Origin: Acidimicrobiaceae bacterium
GTDB lineage: Bacteria; Actinomycetota; Acidimicrobiia; Acidimicrobiales; RAAP-2
Assembly (NCBI GenBank): GCA_003138855.1
Contig: PLHF01000129.1
Coordinates: 1,549-65,548 of the forward strand
Direction of reading: 5' to 3'
Length of the DNA: 64,000 bases
Below the pieces are notes generated by a model. That model made no database searches. It was not told the DNA's origin and worked only from the letters and a program-made list of their open reading frames with translations. Below are positions 17,884 through 28,365 of the stretch, one piece after another (within the stretch, counting starts at the first letter, position 1; each line of letters opens with the position of its first letter). The translations under genes were made by a program, and so were the position numbers.

Positions 17884-19725
17884 ATGGTTGAGTACGAGAC
17901 CCACGACTTCGATGTCGTCATCATCGGGGCCGGCGGCGCCGGCCTGCGGGCGGCCATCGAGGCGCAGTCCAAGGGGCTGCGCACCGCGCTGGTATGCAAG
18001 TCGCTGTTGGGCAAGGCCCACACGGTGATGGCCGAGGGCGGCGTCGCTGCCGCCCTCGGGAACGTCTCCGACGAGGACAACTGGAAGGTCCACTTCCGCG
18101 ACACCATGCGCGGCGGCAAGATGCTCAACAACTGGCGCATGGCCCAGCTCCATGCCCAGGAGTCGCCCGACCGGGTGCGCGAACTCGAGGACTGGGGCGC
18201 CCTGTTCGACCGGACCAAGGACGGGCTGATCCTGCAACGTGACTTCGGCGGCCACCGCTTCGCCCGCCTGGCCCACGTCGGCGACCGCACCGGGCTCGAG
18301 CTGATCCGGACGCTGCAGCAACGGGCGGTGGCCGCCGGCATCGAGGTCTTCATGGAGCTCAAGGTGCTCCGGCTCCTCCACGACGCCGAGGGCACCGTCT
18401 CCGGCCTGGTCGGCTACTGGCGGCCCTCTGGCGAGTTCGTCACCTTCACGGCCAAGGCGGTGGTGATGGCAACCGGCGGGATCGGGAAGAGCTGGATGTA
18501 CACCTCGAACTCGTGGGAGTCCACCGGTGACGGGCACGCCATGTCGCTGTGGGCCGGAGCCGACCTGATCGACATGGAGTGCGTGCAGTTCCATCCCACC
18601 GGCATGGTCTGGCCGCTGTCGGTCCGCGGGCTCCTGGTGACCGAGGGCGTCCGTGGTGACGGTGGAGTCCTGCGGAACTCGGAGGGCAACCGGTTCATGT
18701 TCGACTACATCCCCCCGATGTTCAAGGACGAGACGGCCGACTCGGAGGACGAGGCCGACCGTTGGTACGACGACCACTCCGCCGGCCGGCGGCCGCCCGA
18801 GCTGCTCCCCCGCGACGAGGTGGCCCGGTCCATCAACAGCGAGGTCAAGGCCGGCCGGGGGAGCCCCCATGGTGGGGTCTTCCTCGACATCGCCACCCGG
18901 CGGACCCCCGAGGACATCCGGCGTCGGCTTCCGTCGATGTACCACCAGTTCAAGGAGCTGGCCGGGGTTGACATCACCTCCGAAGCGATGGAGGTGGGCC
19001 CGACCTGCCACTACGCGATGGGTGGCGTCCGGGTGGATGCCGACTCGGCGGCAACGACGGTCGCCGGGCTGTTCGCTGCCGGCGAGGTGGCCGGTGGCAT
19101 GCACGGGTCCAACCGACTCGGCGGCAACTCCCTCTCCGACCTGTTGGTGTTCGGGCGCCGCGCCGGCATCGGGGCCGCTGAGTTCGCCTCGGGCCGCAGC
19201 GGGTCGCCCACCGTCGACAAGGGGCAGATCGATGCAGCCATTGCCGCGGCCATTGCGCCCTTCGAGCGCGAGAGCGGCGAGAATCCCTACGACATCCACC
19301 AGGACCTGCAGGAGACCATGCAGAGCCTGGTCGGCATCATCCGGACCGGATCCGAGCTCGAAGAGGCACTGGGCAAGATCGAAGTGCTCGAGGAGAGGGC
19401 CAACCAGGTGTCAGTGAGCGGTGGCCTCCGCTACAACCCGGGGTGGAACCTGACCACCGACCTCCCTTCGATGCTCACCGTCTCCCGATGCACCGCCATG
19501 GGTGCGCTCAACCGCAAGGAGAGTCGTGGCGGCCACACCCGGAACGACTACCCGAAGCCGGAGGCCGAGATGGGGACGGTCAACTTCGTCGAGCGGATTC
19601 CCGATCCCGGTGCGGCCGCCGGCGGTGTCGGGGGCACGCCGTCGGTCCGGTCGATCACCGTCACCCCGGAACCGATCCCGGTGATGCCCGACGATCTCAA
19701 AGCACTGGTCGAGGAGGCGAGCTGA
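17884..19725 (+). CDS. sdhA: Succinate dehydrogenase/fumarate reductase flavoprotein subunit
   Basis: FDVVIIGAGGAGLRAAIEA, AEGGVAAALGN, MHGSNRLGGNSLSDLLVFG. Confidence 0.96.
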   Translation: MVEYETHDFDVVIIGAGGAGLRAAIEAQSKGLRTALVCKSLLGKAHTVMAEGGVAAALGNVSDEDNWKVHFRDTMRGGKMLNNWRMAQLHAQESPDRVRELEDWGALFDRTKDGLILQRDFGGHRFARLAHVGDRTGLELIRTLQQRAVAAGIEVFMELKVLRLLHDAEGTVSGLVGYWRPSGEFVTFTAKAVVMATGGIGKSWMYTSNSWESTGDGHAMSLWAGADLIDMECVQFHPTGMVWPLSVRGLLVTEGVRGDGGVLRNSEGNRFMFDYIPPMFKDETADSEDEADRWYDDHSAGRRPPELLPRDEVARSINSEVKAGRGSPHGGVFLDIATRRTPEDIRRRLPSMYHQFKELAGVDITSEAMEVGPTCHYAMGGVRVDADSAATTVAGLFAAGEVAGGMHGSNRLGGNSLSDLLVFGRRAGIGAAEFASGRSGSPTVDKGQIDAAIAAAIAPFERESGENPYDIHQDLQETMQSLVGIIRTGSELEEALGKIEVLEERANQVSVSGGLRYNPGWNLTTDLPSMLTVSRCTAMGALNRKESRGGHTRNDYPKPEAEMGTVNFVERIPDPGAAAGGVGGTPSVRSITVTPEPIPVMPDDLKALVEEAS

Positions 19726-20693
19726 TGGCCGAGGAAATCATCCGCAACACCGCGAAGGGCGAGGTCACGATGCGCCTGTGGCGCGGTGACGAAACCGGGG
19801 GTGAGTTCGCCGAGTACGTGATGCCCGCCCAGGAGGGCGAGGTGGTCCTCGACGTGATCCACCGGGTGCAGGCCACCGAAGCACCTGACCTGGCCTGCCG
19901 GTGGAACTGCAAGGCCGGCAAGTGCGGCTCGTGCTCCGCGGAGATCAACGGCCGCCCGGCCCTCATGTGCATGACCCGGATGGACACCCTCCCTCCCGGG
20001 GAAGCGGTCACCGTCGCCCCGATGAGGACGTTCCCCATCCTGCGGGACCTCGTCACCGACGTCTCCTACAACTACGAAGTGGCCAAGCGCATCCCGCCCT
20101 TCCACCCCCGGGAGAAGACCGACGACGAAGAGGAGGCGGGCGGCTACCGGATGCAGCAGATCGATGTCGAGCGGAGCCAGGAGTTCCGCAAATGCATCGA
20201 GTGCTACCTGTGCCAGGACGTCTGCCACGTCATCCGCGACCACGAGGAGAACAAGACCGCGTTTGCCGGCCCACGGTTCTTCGCCCGCTCGGCGGAGCTG
20301 GAGATGCACCCGCTCGACGTCAACGACCGGCGGGAGCTCCTCCAAAAGGAGCAGGGTCTGGGCAAATGCAACATCACCAAGTGCTGCACCGAGGTCTGCC
20401 CCGAGCACATCAAGATCACCGACAACGCCATCATCCCCCTGAAGGAGCGGGTGGTGGACGCGTCCTACGACCCGGTGGCGTGGCTCGGACGGAAGATCCT
20501 CAAGCGGAGGAAGAGCACGCCGGCAGAAGCGGAGGCCGACGCGCCGTCCACCGGGCCTGCCGCAGTGCAGCCCGAGGGTGGCGTCCACGGCATCCCCGCA
20601 CCGGAGCACGCCGACGATGCGCTGGTGGGCGCGTGGGCAACGGATGCGGGACCCGGCGGCGACGCACCCGCCGAAGACGCACCCGCAGAGTGA
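19725..20693 (+). CDS. sdhB: Succinate dehydrogenase/fumarate reductase iron-sulfur subunit with acidic/Pro C-terminal extension
   Basis: CKAGKCGSC...C, CIECYLCQDVC, CNITKCCTEVCPEHI cluster motifs; ATG overlaps sdhA stop. Confidence 0.95.
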   Translation: MAEEIIRNTAKGEVTMRLWRGDETGGEFAEYVMPAQEGEVVLDVIHRVQATEAPDLACRWNCKAGKCGSCSAEINGRPALMCMTRMDTLPPGEAVTVAPMRTFPILRDLVTDVSYNYEVAKRIPPFHPREKTDDEEEAGGYRMQQIDVERSQEFRKCIECYLCQDVCHVIRDHEENKTAFAGPRFFARSAELEMHPLDVNDRRELLQKEQGLGKCNITKCCTEVCPEHIKITDNAIIPLKERVVDASYDPVAWLGRKILKRRKSTPAEAEADAPSTGPAAVQPEGGVHGIPAPEHADDALVGAWATDAGPGGDAPAEDAPAE

Positions 20694-20715
20694 GCCCGCC
20701 GACGGAAGTCGCGTC

Positions 20716-21141
20716 GTGCCGCAATTCCTGAGCCCGTCCTGGGTCGGGGAGTTCAACTCCGCCCTGGAAGGGGTGGTCCTGCCCGAGGCCGGCCCCGACG
20801 CCGGACTGGCAGCCGCCGACGGTCGGTTCACCGTGGTCCAGGAGGTGCACGGCGCGCCCGACGGCGACCTGAGGGTCATCCTGCACGTCGATGCCGGCAC
20901 CCTGCGTCTGTCGCGCTCGGCCGTCGGGGGCGATGCCGACGAGACCGCGGCCGATGTGACGATCGCCCTGTCCTACGAGGATGCGGTGGCCCTGTCCGCT
21001 GGTGAGCTGGCGCCGGCCGAGGCACTCAACGCCGGGAGGATCCGGGTCCGGGGGGACCTTTCCGTCCTTGTGGCCGGTCAGCAGATGCTCCAGGCGGCCC
21101 GGGCCGCCACCGCGTCGCTCCGCTCCTCGACCACCTACTGA
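20716..21141 (+). CDS. SCP2 sterol-binding-like domain protein
   Basis: DVTIALSYEDAVALSAGELAPAEALNAGRIRVRGDLSVLVAGQQML. Confidence 0.65.
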   Translation: MPQFLSPSWVGEFNSALEGVVLPEAGPDAGLAAADGRFTVVQEVHGAPDGDLRVILHVDAGTLRLSRSAVGGDADETAADVTIALSYEDAVALSAGELAPAEALNAGRIRVRGDLSVLVAGQQMLQAARAATASLRSSTTY

Positions 21142-21252
21142 GCACTACCGGGGATCGCACCACTGAGCAGCGGAGCCGGTGACCGGGCGCTGGCGACAGG
21201 CGCTCCGGCGTGACACCTCGTCGGCCGGGTCCGATCCAGGGAGGTTGAAAGC

Positions 21253-21690
21253 ATGGAAGTACTGACCAGCAGGACCATCATCCACCCCCGCGACCTCGAT
21301 CGCTCACTCGCCTTCTACGGGGAGGATCTCGATCTTGCGGTGGCACGGGAGTTCGGCCAAGGCGCCGGCCGGGGGGTGGTCTTCTTCGCCGGGGGCGGGC
21401 TGATCGAGGTGGTGGGCACCCGCCCGCGACCGTCCCCGGCCCCCGCACCCGACCTCGCAGGGACGGCCGATCACCCGCCCGCCATCGCGCTGTGGCTGCA
21501 GGTCCGGTCCATCGGCGCCGCCATCGCCGACCTCCAAGGTCGCGGGGTGCCGGTCGTCCGGCCCCCGGTGCTCGAGCCGTGGGGGCTGATCGAGGCATGG
21601 ATCGAGGACCCGGACGGACTCCGCATCCACCTGGTGGAGGTGCCTGCCGACCATCCACTGCGCCGGGATGCGCGCTTCATCGAGCGGTAG
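21253..21690 (+). CDS. VOC family (glyoxalase/bleomycin-resistance-like) protein
   Basis: HPRDLDRSLAFYGEDLDLAV, EPWGLIEAWIEDPDGLRIHLVEVP. Confidence 0.88.
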   Translation: MEVLTSRTIIHPRDLDRSLAFYGEDLDLAVAREFGQGAGRGVVFFAGGGLIEVVGTRPRPSPAPAPDLAGTADHPPAIALWLQVRSIGAAIADLQGRGVPVVRPPVLEPWGLIEAWIEDPDGLRIHLVEVPADHPLRRDARFIER

Positions 21691-22057
21691 GGCGGCCATG
21701 AGTGGCTCGCCGGGACACTCCGGCGCCTACTGCCTGGGCCGCCTTCCCAGGAGTCTCAAGACGAAGGACCCGACACGACCCGGCTTCCCGGCCTGGTGGT
21801 GATCCGAACCATGACCGGCACGGCCGAACCCCGAACCTCCACCGGCCCCTTCGAGCTGATTCGGCTCCTCGTACTTCGGCACCTTGGCCTGTCTGCGCCT
21901 CGGCTTGCGAGGCTTGTCGCCACCGGATCCCATCTTCCCATCATGGTCGACACCCGGTCGCCTCGCCACCGGCGCTCGATCGGCGATCACCGTCCAGCCC
22001 TGTGCCTCGTGCAGTCGACCACCACCGCCACCAACCCGGCAGGCAGGCAAGCCAGCG

Positions 22058-23119
22058 CTACGGGCGATCGCCGCCGGACACGTCGGCCGAACTGCCTGGG
22101 GCCAACCGCGGGACTCGAGCCGGGATGAGGCGGACCCCCAGGCGGCGGATGAGGAATCCCAGCAGCAGCACGGTGAAGACCGCCAGCACGGCGGGGAGGA
22201 CGATGGCCAACAGGCTGAAGGTCAGCGTCCCGTGCAGGTGGGTGATGATCGAGAAGTTCATCCCGAAGTATCCAGTGACGAAGGTGAGCGGAAGGAACAC
22301 CGCCGCCACGATCGTGAGCCAGTTGATCACCTCACCCTGTCGTTCCGAGGTGGCCGAGCTGAAGGCCTCCATTGCGTCTCGCGTCTCGTCGCGACAGTCG
22401 TGCGCAGCTTCGAACAGGGCCACCAGATGGCTCCGATGGGAATCGAGGTACTGCTGGGTGCCAACCTGCATCCCGGGCATCCGGTCGACGTCGCCCAGAA
22501 TGCTGACGAGGTCCCGCCGGTAGGGTCCGAGCGCTCTGATGATCGGAGTGAGGATCTGGCGCACCTCGAGGACCTGCTGGAGGTAGCCGGGCATCGGCGG
22601 TCCTCCGAGGACCGCCGCCTCGAGCTCGTCGAGTTGAGCGTCCAGTCGAGCGAGAACGGACTCGAACGTCGTGGCCAGCGCATCGAGCACCATGAACAAG
22701 ACGAGCGGTCCATCGTCCTGCTCGCTGTCCCGTAGTCGCTCGTAGCGGTGCCGGGCGTCGGCCAGGCCCCGGCACGGTTCCTCGTGGGCAGTGACCAGGA
22801 ACGACTTGGTGAAGACGGCCCGGACCTGTGTCAGATGGCTGTTGTCACGCATCCCGTAGGACACCCAGCGGACTCCGTCATGGGTCTCGGTGAAGCTCGA
22901 CCGTTGGTCGACATCCACCAGATGCTGCACGGCGTCGGCGTTCAGCTCCAGCGCCGCCGAGAACTCGACCATGCGCTCCGGAGGCACACCGGAGAGATCG
23001 AGCCAGAAGAACGAGCCACCTTCCAGGAGCTGTGCGGCGTAGTCGGCGTCGATGTCCGAATCCACGCCGGCTGATTCGACGAGCTGCGCCCTTCCAGCCT
23101 GCACCCCATGCCTGGCCAT
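22058..23119 (-). CDS. CorA-family divalent metal transporter
   Basis: C-terminal TM with FVTGYFGMNF (GMN signature); start uncertain (ORF open to 23365). Confidence 0.92.
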   Translation of the reverse strand: MARHGVQAGRAQLVESAGVDSDIDADYAAQLLEGGSFFWLDLSGVPPERMVEFSAALELNADAVQHLVDVDQRSSFTETHDGVRWVSYGMRDNSHLTQVRAVFTKSFLVTAHEEPCRGLADARHRYERLRDSEQDDGPLVLFMVLDALATTFESVLARLDAQLDELEAAVLGGPPMPGYLQQVLEVRQILTPIIRALGPYRRDLVSILGDVDRMPGMQVGTQQYLDSHRSHLVALFEAAHDCRDETRDAMEAFSSATSERQGEVINWLTIVAAVFLPLTFVTGYFGMNFSIITHLHGTLTFSLLAIVLPAVLAVFTVLLLGFLIRRLGVRLIPARVPRLAPGSSADVSGGDRP

Positions 23120-23666
23120 CACCGGTCTCGCTTCTTCCGGTACGTGCTCTGGCGGGATGAGGCCGCCCTTCTTCTCGACGGCCCGTACGACTCCGGCGCA
23201 CCGGAAGTCTGCAGCGCCTGCACCGTCCCACCGGCCGGACGGGGCGTCACTTCGAAGTGGGCGAGAACCTCGATGTGGATCTGTCGCGGGTGCGCGGATA
23301 GCGGGCAGCTCGTCCCCCGATGGCGGCCGGGCCCATCGAGCGTGTCCATTGGAACCTCCATTCACGGCTGTACGACCGGACCGGGCCCACGCTCACGCAA
23401 TGCCGAACTCGCCCGCTTCCCGGACTCCCCATCGTCGAGCCAACCACGACCGGCACCGGCCGGGTAGAGACCAAGGTCACTTCTGCGAACCATCGCCATC
23501 GGGCTCAGCCGCGAGAGGGATGGGTCCGAACTGGGGAGCCGGGCCGTGAATGGCGGCGAAGGTCCACTTCACTCCGGCAATGACCCTGGGCATGCCGTCG
23601 ATCCGGCGTGTCCTCCACCGGTCGGGGAAACCCCTCGGCAGGTCGCCACGGGTGCCCAGGAAGGGG

Positions 23667-24866
23667 TTAGCGGACGCCTGTGGTTACGAGGACTCCGAGA
23701 GCGGCGGCCATCGACAGCGGAACGGCGACCACCCCGATGCGGCTTGCCCTGATGATCGACGGGTATGCGCCTGCGGTCCGGGCCGCTCGTAGCCAGAGCA
23801 TCCAGGCGAGCGATCCGGTCACGAAGAGGTTCGGCCCGAGGTTCAGTCCGATGAGCAGTGCGAACGGGTGGTCGGGGATGCGGGCGGCGAGCAGCGATGC
23901 GGCAGGGAGGTTGTTGACCAGCACGGAGCAACCGGCTGCGACGCCGGCCGTTCCCCACACACCGAGGTGCGAGAGAAGGGTGGCCGGCCCTGACCACACC
24001 CGACCCAGGGTTCCCAACGCCACTGCCACCCCGAACAAGCCGACAAGCAGTGGCACCCCGAGCACATCGGCCACGTGCCGAGGCTGGTCCTCGCCGGTAC
24101 TCAGTCGGATTCCGATCGCCACGATGCCGACGACCGCCACCGGCAGCGCGGGAGAGCGCAGGACGAGCACCAGTACCGTGGCGGCCGCTACCGCCAGCAA
24201 ACCGAGTCCGAGTCTTGGCCATACCGGTGGCGTCAGCTCACCGGTGGTCACCCGTAGGGCGCGGTGCTCCACGGCCATGACAACAAGAGCAGTCACGACG
24301 AGGGCGGCCAGGGCCGGCGCCCACATGTGGGAGAAGAACGCCGCGCCGGTGAGCCGGAAGTGTCCGAGCACGATGAGGTTGGTCAGGTTCGAACCCGGAA
24401 GGAAGAGCGACCCGGCGTTGGAGAGCAGGAGGCAGCCATAGAGGAGCGGGGCCTCGCCCCCGCCTCGGCTCCTGGCCGTGTAGACCAGCACCGGGGTGAG
24501 GAACGCCACCGAGGTGTCGAGGTTCAGCACGGCAGTCACCACGGCGATCATGGCGGTGGCACCCAGAAACAGGACGCCTCCGCTTTTCGACATCCGGGCG
24601 AGCTGGTGACCGGCGGCGGCAAAGAGTCCGTCGTCGTCGGCCACCAAGCCGATGAGGAGCAGTCCGGTCACGAGCACGAACGGTGACCAGTCCTGGGACG
24701 CCGCCGCTCTCGCGTCCGTAGGGCTGACCGCGGTGGCGGCTGCCAGCCCGGCCAAGCCGATGCCGGCGAGCATCCAAGGGAGGTAGCGCTCGATCGGCGC
24801 CGGGTGCCGGCGCGGACCGGAGGAGCGTTCCACCACCCCAAGTCTGCCAGAGGCCGGCCCGACCAA
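23667..24866 (-). CDS. ArsB/NhaD-like (ion transporter superfamily) membrane transporter
   Basis: About 10 TM segments; LNLDTSVAFLTPVLVYTAR, LLLSNAGSLFLPGSNLTNLIVL resemble ArsB. Confidence 0.75.
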   Translation of the reverse strand: MVGPASGRLGVVERSSGPRRHPAPIERYLPWMLAGIGLAGLAAATAVSPTDARAAASQDWSPFVLVTGLLLIGLVADDDGLFAAAGHQLARMSKSGGVLFLGATAMIAVVTAVLNLDTSVAFLTPVLVYTARSRGGGEAPLLYGCLLLSNAGSLFLPGSNLTNLIVLGHFRLTGAAFFSHMWAPALAALVVTALVVMAVEHRALRVTTGELTPPVWPRLGLGLLAVAAATVLVLVLRSPALPVAVVGIVAIGIRLSTGEDQPRHVADVLGVPLLVGLFGVAVALGTLGRVWSGPATLLSHLGVWGTAGVAAGCSVLVNNLPAASLLAARIPDHPFALLIGLNLGPNLFVTGSLAWMLWLRAARTAGAYPSIIRASRIGVVAVPLSMAAALGVLVTTGVR

Positions 24867-24997
24867 CCGAAGGTAGGAGATACGACCGATCGGGCACCCG
24901 GCTACGGCCCGAAGGCCGTCCTCCCACCGGCCGCCGCTCGGGGAGGAGCCGGTGCGACCGGCACGAGAGTACGCTGCACACAGGGAAGGGGGTTGAC

Positions 24998-25111
24998 ATG
25001 ACCGACAAGTCTCCCCGCAAGACCGCCTCCAAGAAGTCCGGCAAGACGCTCAAAGAGAAGCGCCAAGCCAAGAAGGACAAGCAGCAGACCCGCAAGGGAC
25101 TGATCCGCTGA
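24998..25111 (+). CDS. Small basic protein, 37 aa (MTDKSPRKTASKKSGKTLKEKRQAKKDKQQTRKGLIR)
   Basis: ATG preceded by purine-rich gggaagggg; not in supplied ORF track (<60 aa); strongly biased Lys/Arg composition. Confidence 0.7.
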   Translation: MTDKSPRKTASKKSGKTLKEKRQAKKDKQQTRKGLIR

Positions 25112-25152
25112 CCGCTCATCCCGGTCCTCCGACGCTCGCTCGCTGACGGCCT

Positions 25153-25193
25153 ACGTTGCCGCACACGCGCTCTGCCGACCCGTGCGGCAACGT
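25153..25193. terminator. Perfect 12-bp inverted repeat between convergent genes
   Basis: acgttgccgcac (25153-25164) and gtgcggcaacgt (25182-25193). Confidence 0.55.
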
Positions 25194-25273
25194 TCGCGGG
25201 GCGGCGCCCACGCCGATCGGGGACGCGTCAAGGCGATGCCGCGGACTCCCTGGTGCGTTCCTCGGCGAGTCTT

Positions 25274-25753
25274 CTAAGCACCCGAGTCGCCCTCTGTTCG
25301 ATGCTCCGACGGCCGGACCCCGACATTGGCGCTGATCACCAAGCGAGCCCGCTCTTCGGCTTCCTTCCGCTCGGCTTCGTGAACCCCGGACTGGACACCC
25401 TTGATCGCCGTATCGGGTCTGTCCTCGAGGCCGAGCAACTTGCCTTCGTCCAGCCCTTGTTTGGCGATCAACAAGGCGTCGAGCTTCGTTTGCATAGCTC
25501 GGCTCTCCCTGTTCTGGGTCGACTGGATGATGAAGACCATGACGAACGTGATCAGGGTGGTGATCGAGGTGATCAGCATCTCGTAGTGGGCATTGAAGAG
25601 ACCACCCTTGACGAGCAGCAGCCCAACGGCCCACATGACCACGACTGCCACTGCAATGCAGATGGCCGTGAACGAACCGAGCCATGTGGTCGTGTTGGAA
25701 ATGGCATGACTCGCCTTGTGGTGCATTCTGTGGCGGTCGTACGGCACGGGCAC
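25274..25753 (-). CDS. Low-affinity iron permease family protein
   Basis: [34 protein letters not shown]. Confidence 0.88.
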   Translation of the reverse strand: MPVPYDRHRMHHKASHAISNTTTWLGSFTAICIAVAVVVMWAVGLLLVKGGLFNAHYEMLITSITTLITFVMVFIIQSTQNRESRAMQTKLDALLIAKQGLDEGKLLGLEDRPDTAIKGVQSGVHEAERKEAEERARLVISANVGVRPSEHRTEGDSGA

Positions 25754-25790
25754 CTCCGATCAGTGTTCGACTCCGGCCGTCCTGGCTCGG

Positions 25791-25829
25791 CAGACCAGCC
25801 CGCAACGGAGCAGACCAGCCGCAACGGAG
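25791..25829. repeat. Tandem direct repeat cagaccagcc(c)gcaacggag x2
   Basis: Two copies differing by one base insertion, 38-76 bp upstream of the iron-permease start. Confidence 0.7.
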
Positions 25830-25993
25830 AGGCCTTCCGCGCGTTTCCGGTCGACACCCCCACCCTACGGGGGAACCCGCCCCGTCGACCACCGCCGGGT
25901 CATGGTCCCTGCGTCCGCAGGGTCGTCGTCTGCAAGCAAGCCGAGGTGGCGCCAGTCGGAGCTGTCAAAGCGGCAGGTGGCATGATCGGGGCC

Positions 25994-27070
25994 ATGGAAC
26001 CAAACCTCGGGGCAACGTTGGATGACCTGGTCCAACAGGCGCTCCGGTGCCAGGTTCCGACCAGGGAGCAGGCGCTCACCGTGCTGGGGAGCAGCGACGA
26101 CGACCTGTTGGACGTGGTGGCCGCCGGGGGACGGGTGCGCAGACACTTCTTCGGCAACCGGGTGAAGCTCAACCTGATCATCAACCTGAAGAGCGGACTG
26201 TGCCCGGAGAACTGCTCGTACTGCTCACAGCGCAGCGGGTCGCAGGCCGACGTCCTCAAGTACAACTGGATCGATCCGGTGGCCGCAGCCGAGACGGCCG
26301 ATCGGGCCGCGGCCAGCGGGGTCAAGCGGATCTGCCTGGTGGCGAGCGGGAGGGGCCCTTCCGACCGCGACATCAGCCGGGTGGCCGAGACGGTCCTCGC
26401 CGTCAAGGAGCACCACCCCGACCTCGAGGTGTGCACCAGCCTCGGCCTCCTGACTGCGGAACGGGCCGAGCGCCTGCTGGCGGCGGGCGTGTCCGCCTAC
26501 AACCACAACCTCAATACGAACGAAGCGAACTACCCGAGGATCTGCTCGACGCATACGTTCGCCGACCGGGTCGACACTGTGGGCGTCGCCCACGCCGCCG
26601 GGCTCTCCCCATGTTCCGGAGCGATCTTCGGGATGGGCGAGACCGACGACGAGGTCGTCGACCTCGCCGTCGACCTGCGCAGGCTCGGCGTCGATTCCGT
26701 GCCGATCAACTTCCTCATCCCCTTCGAGGGCACCCCGCTGGGCGAGGAGTGGCAGCTCACCCCCCAGCGCTGCCTGCGCATTCTGGCCCTGTTCCGCTTC
26801 TTCTTCCCGGACACGGAGGTCCGCATCGCCGGCGGGCGCGAGCTCCACCTCCGCACCCTGCAGGCGCTCGGACTCCACCTGGCCAACTACATCTTCCTGG
26901 GCGACTACCTGACCAGCGAGGGCCAAGCCGGATCGGACGACCTCCAGATGATCTCCGACGCCGGGTTCGTGGTCGAGGGACGCGACCAGGAGACCTTGCC
27001 GAAGTCACGCCCCGACTTGGTCGCCCTGCGGCGCAGGGGCCCGGGCACCGAGGTCGCCGCCAACGCGTGA
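25994..27070 (+). CDS. bioB: Biotin synthase
   Basis: [10 protein letters not shown] radical-SAM motif; [41 protein letters not shown]. Confidence 0.95.
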   Translation: MEPNLGATLDDLVQQALRCQVPTREQALTVLGSSDDDLLDVVAAGGRVRRHFFGNRVKLNLIINLKSGLCPENCSYCSQRSGSQADVLKYNWIDPVAAAETADRAAASGVKRICLVASGRGPSDRDISRVAETVLAVKEHHPDLEVCTSLGLLTAERAERLLAAGVSAYNHNLNTNEANYPRICSTHTFADRVDTVGVAHAAGLSPCSGAIFGMGETDDEVVDLAVDLRRLGVDSVPINFLIPFEGTPLGEEWQLTPQRCLRILALFRFFFPDTEVRIAGGRELHLRTLQALGLHLANYIFLGDYLTSEGQAGSDDLQMISDAGFVVEGRDQETLPKSRPDLVALRRRGPGTEVAANA

Positions 27071-27128
27071 ACGGGGGGCGGCCGCCCCGACTCAGGGGCG
27101 CCACGCGCCGGCCGGGTACCGGTCGCGA

Positions 27129-28316
27129 TCAGCCGTCGGTGGCGTCCACCAGCGCGGACCGGGCCAGGTCGCGGACGTCGGGCACGCCGGTGAGGCCCAG
27201 CGCCACCTCCATCTCGCCGCGCAGGATGCGCAGCACGTGGGCCACCCCCTCCTGCCCGCGTGCGGCGACGGCATAGGCCCACGGCCGGCCGATCAGGCAC
27301 GCCCGTGCACCGAGGGCCAGGACCTTCACCACGTCGAGGCCGCTGCGGATCCCGCCGTCGACGAGCACTTCCGCCTGATCTCCGACCGCGTCGACGATGG
27401 CCGGGAGGGCCGAGATTGTCGAGGGCACACTGTCGAGCTGGCGGCCTCCGTGGTTGGAGACCACGATGGCGTCCGCTCCCCTGGCCACGCCCTCCCGGGC
27501 GTCCTCTGGGTCGAGGATCCCCTTGAGCACGAGCTTCCCGAGCCAGTGCTCGCGGACCCAGGCGAGATCGTCCCAGGTCACGCTGGGATCGAACTGGCTG
27601 TCGGTCCAGTACCGGAAGGCGTCGGGCGTGGTCGCCCCGGGCACCGCCTTCTCGAGGTTGCCGAACGTGAGCGGCTTCCCCCCGACGGCCACGTCACGCA
27701 CCCAGGTCGGGTGGGAGGCGAGGTCGTATCCCCGCACCAGCTTCCTGGCGGCGGACAACGGGCCGACCAGGCCGTTGCGCACATCCCGGTAGCGGGCACC
27801 GACCACGGCGAGATCGACGGTGAGAACGAGTACCTGGCAACCCACCGCCTGGGCACGGTGCATGAGATCCTCGGCATAGGAGCGGTCGCGCATCACGTAC
27901 AACTGGTACCAGAACGGCCGATCCGTACCGGCGGCGACCTCCTCGATCCCACAGATCGACACGGTGGACTCGCAGAAGGGAATGCCGCAGTCGGCGGCGG
28001 CCCGGGCGGCCTGCACCTCGGCCCGCCTGGCGAACATGCCCGCCAGGCCGACCGGCGCCAGCACCACTGGCAGGGAGAGCTGCTCGCCCAGCACCGTTGT
28101 CCCCAGCATCCGCTCGGAGACGTCGCGCAGCACCCGTTGCCGCAGGCGAATCCGGCCGAGGTCCGCCGCGTTGGCGGCCATCGACGTCTCCTCGTAGGCG
28201 CCCCCGTCGATGTAGTCGAACAGCTGGCGGGGCAGCCGGCGGCGTGCGAGCTCGCGGTAGTCGCGCACCGAGGCCGGGGCGAGCCCGAGTGGGCGATCAC
28301 GTCCGGTGAGGTTCAT
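27129..28316 (-). CDS. FMN-dependent alpha-hydroxy-acid oxidase (L-lactate dehydrogenase LldD-like)
   Basis: FDYIDGGAYEE, VLAPVGLAGMFARRAE, IVVSNHGGRQLD, VLVDGGIRSGLDVVKVLALGA. Confidence 0.92.
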   Translation of the reverse strand: MNLTGRDRPLGLAPASVRDYRELARRRLPRQLFDYIDGGAYEETSMAANAADLGRIRLRQRVLRDVSERMLGTTVLGEQLSLPVVLAPVGLAGMFARRAEVQAARAAADCGIPFCESTVSICGIEEVAAGTDRPFWYQLYVMRDRSYAEDLMHRAQAVGCQVLVLTVDLAVVGARYRDVRNGLVGPLSAARKLVRGYDLASHPTWVRDVAVGGKPLTFGNLEKAVPGATTPDAFRYWTDSQFDPSVTWDDLAWVREHWLGKLVLKGILDPEDAREGVARGADAIVVSNHGGRQLDSVPSTISALPAIVDAVGDQAEVLVDGGIRSGLDVVKVLALGARACLIGRPWAYAVAARGQEGVAHVLRILRGEMEVALGLTGVPDVRDLARSALVDATDG

Positions 28317-28365
28317 TCCCCCATGCTTCCAGAGTCCGGCCGGCGAAGCACGAGGCGGCTGTCGC

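Noticed and set aside
17668-19299. 543-aa minus-strand ORF
   Set aside because: Antisense shadow of sdhA in high-GC DNA; sdhA has clear family motifs
21727-21933. Possible 68-aa basic minus-strand ORF (MGSGGDKPRKPRRRQAKV...)
   Set aside because: Plausible start but no recognisable family and compositional shadowing possible; insufficient support
23120-23666. About 550-bp gap between CorA and ArsB-like genes as possible Mg-sensing leader
   Set aside because: No M-box or other riboswitch consensus recognised, no convincing ORF
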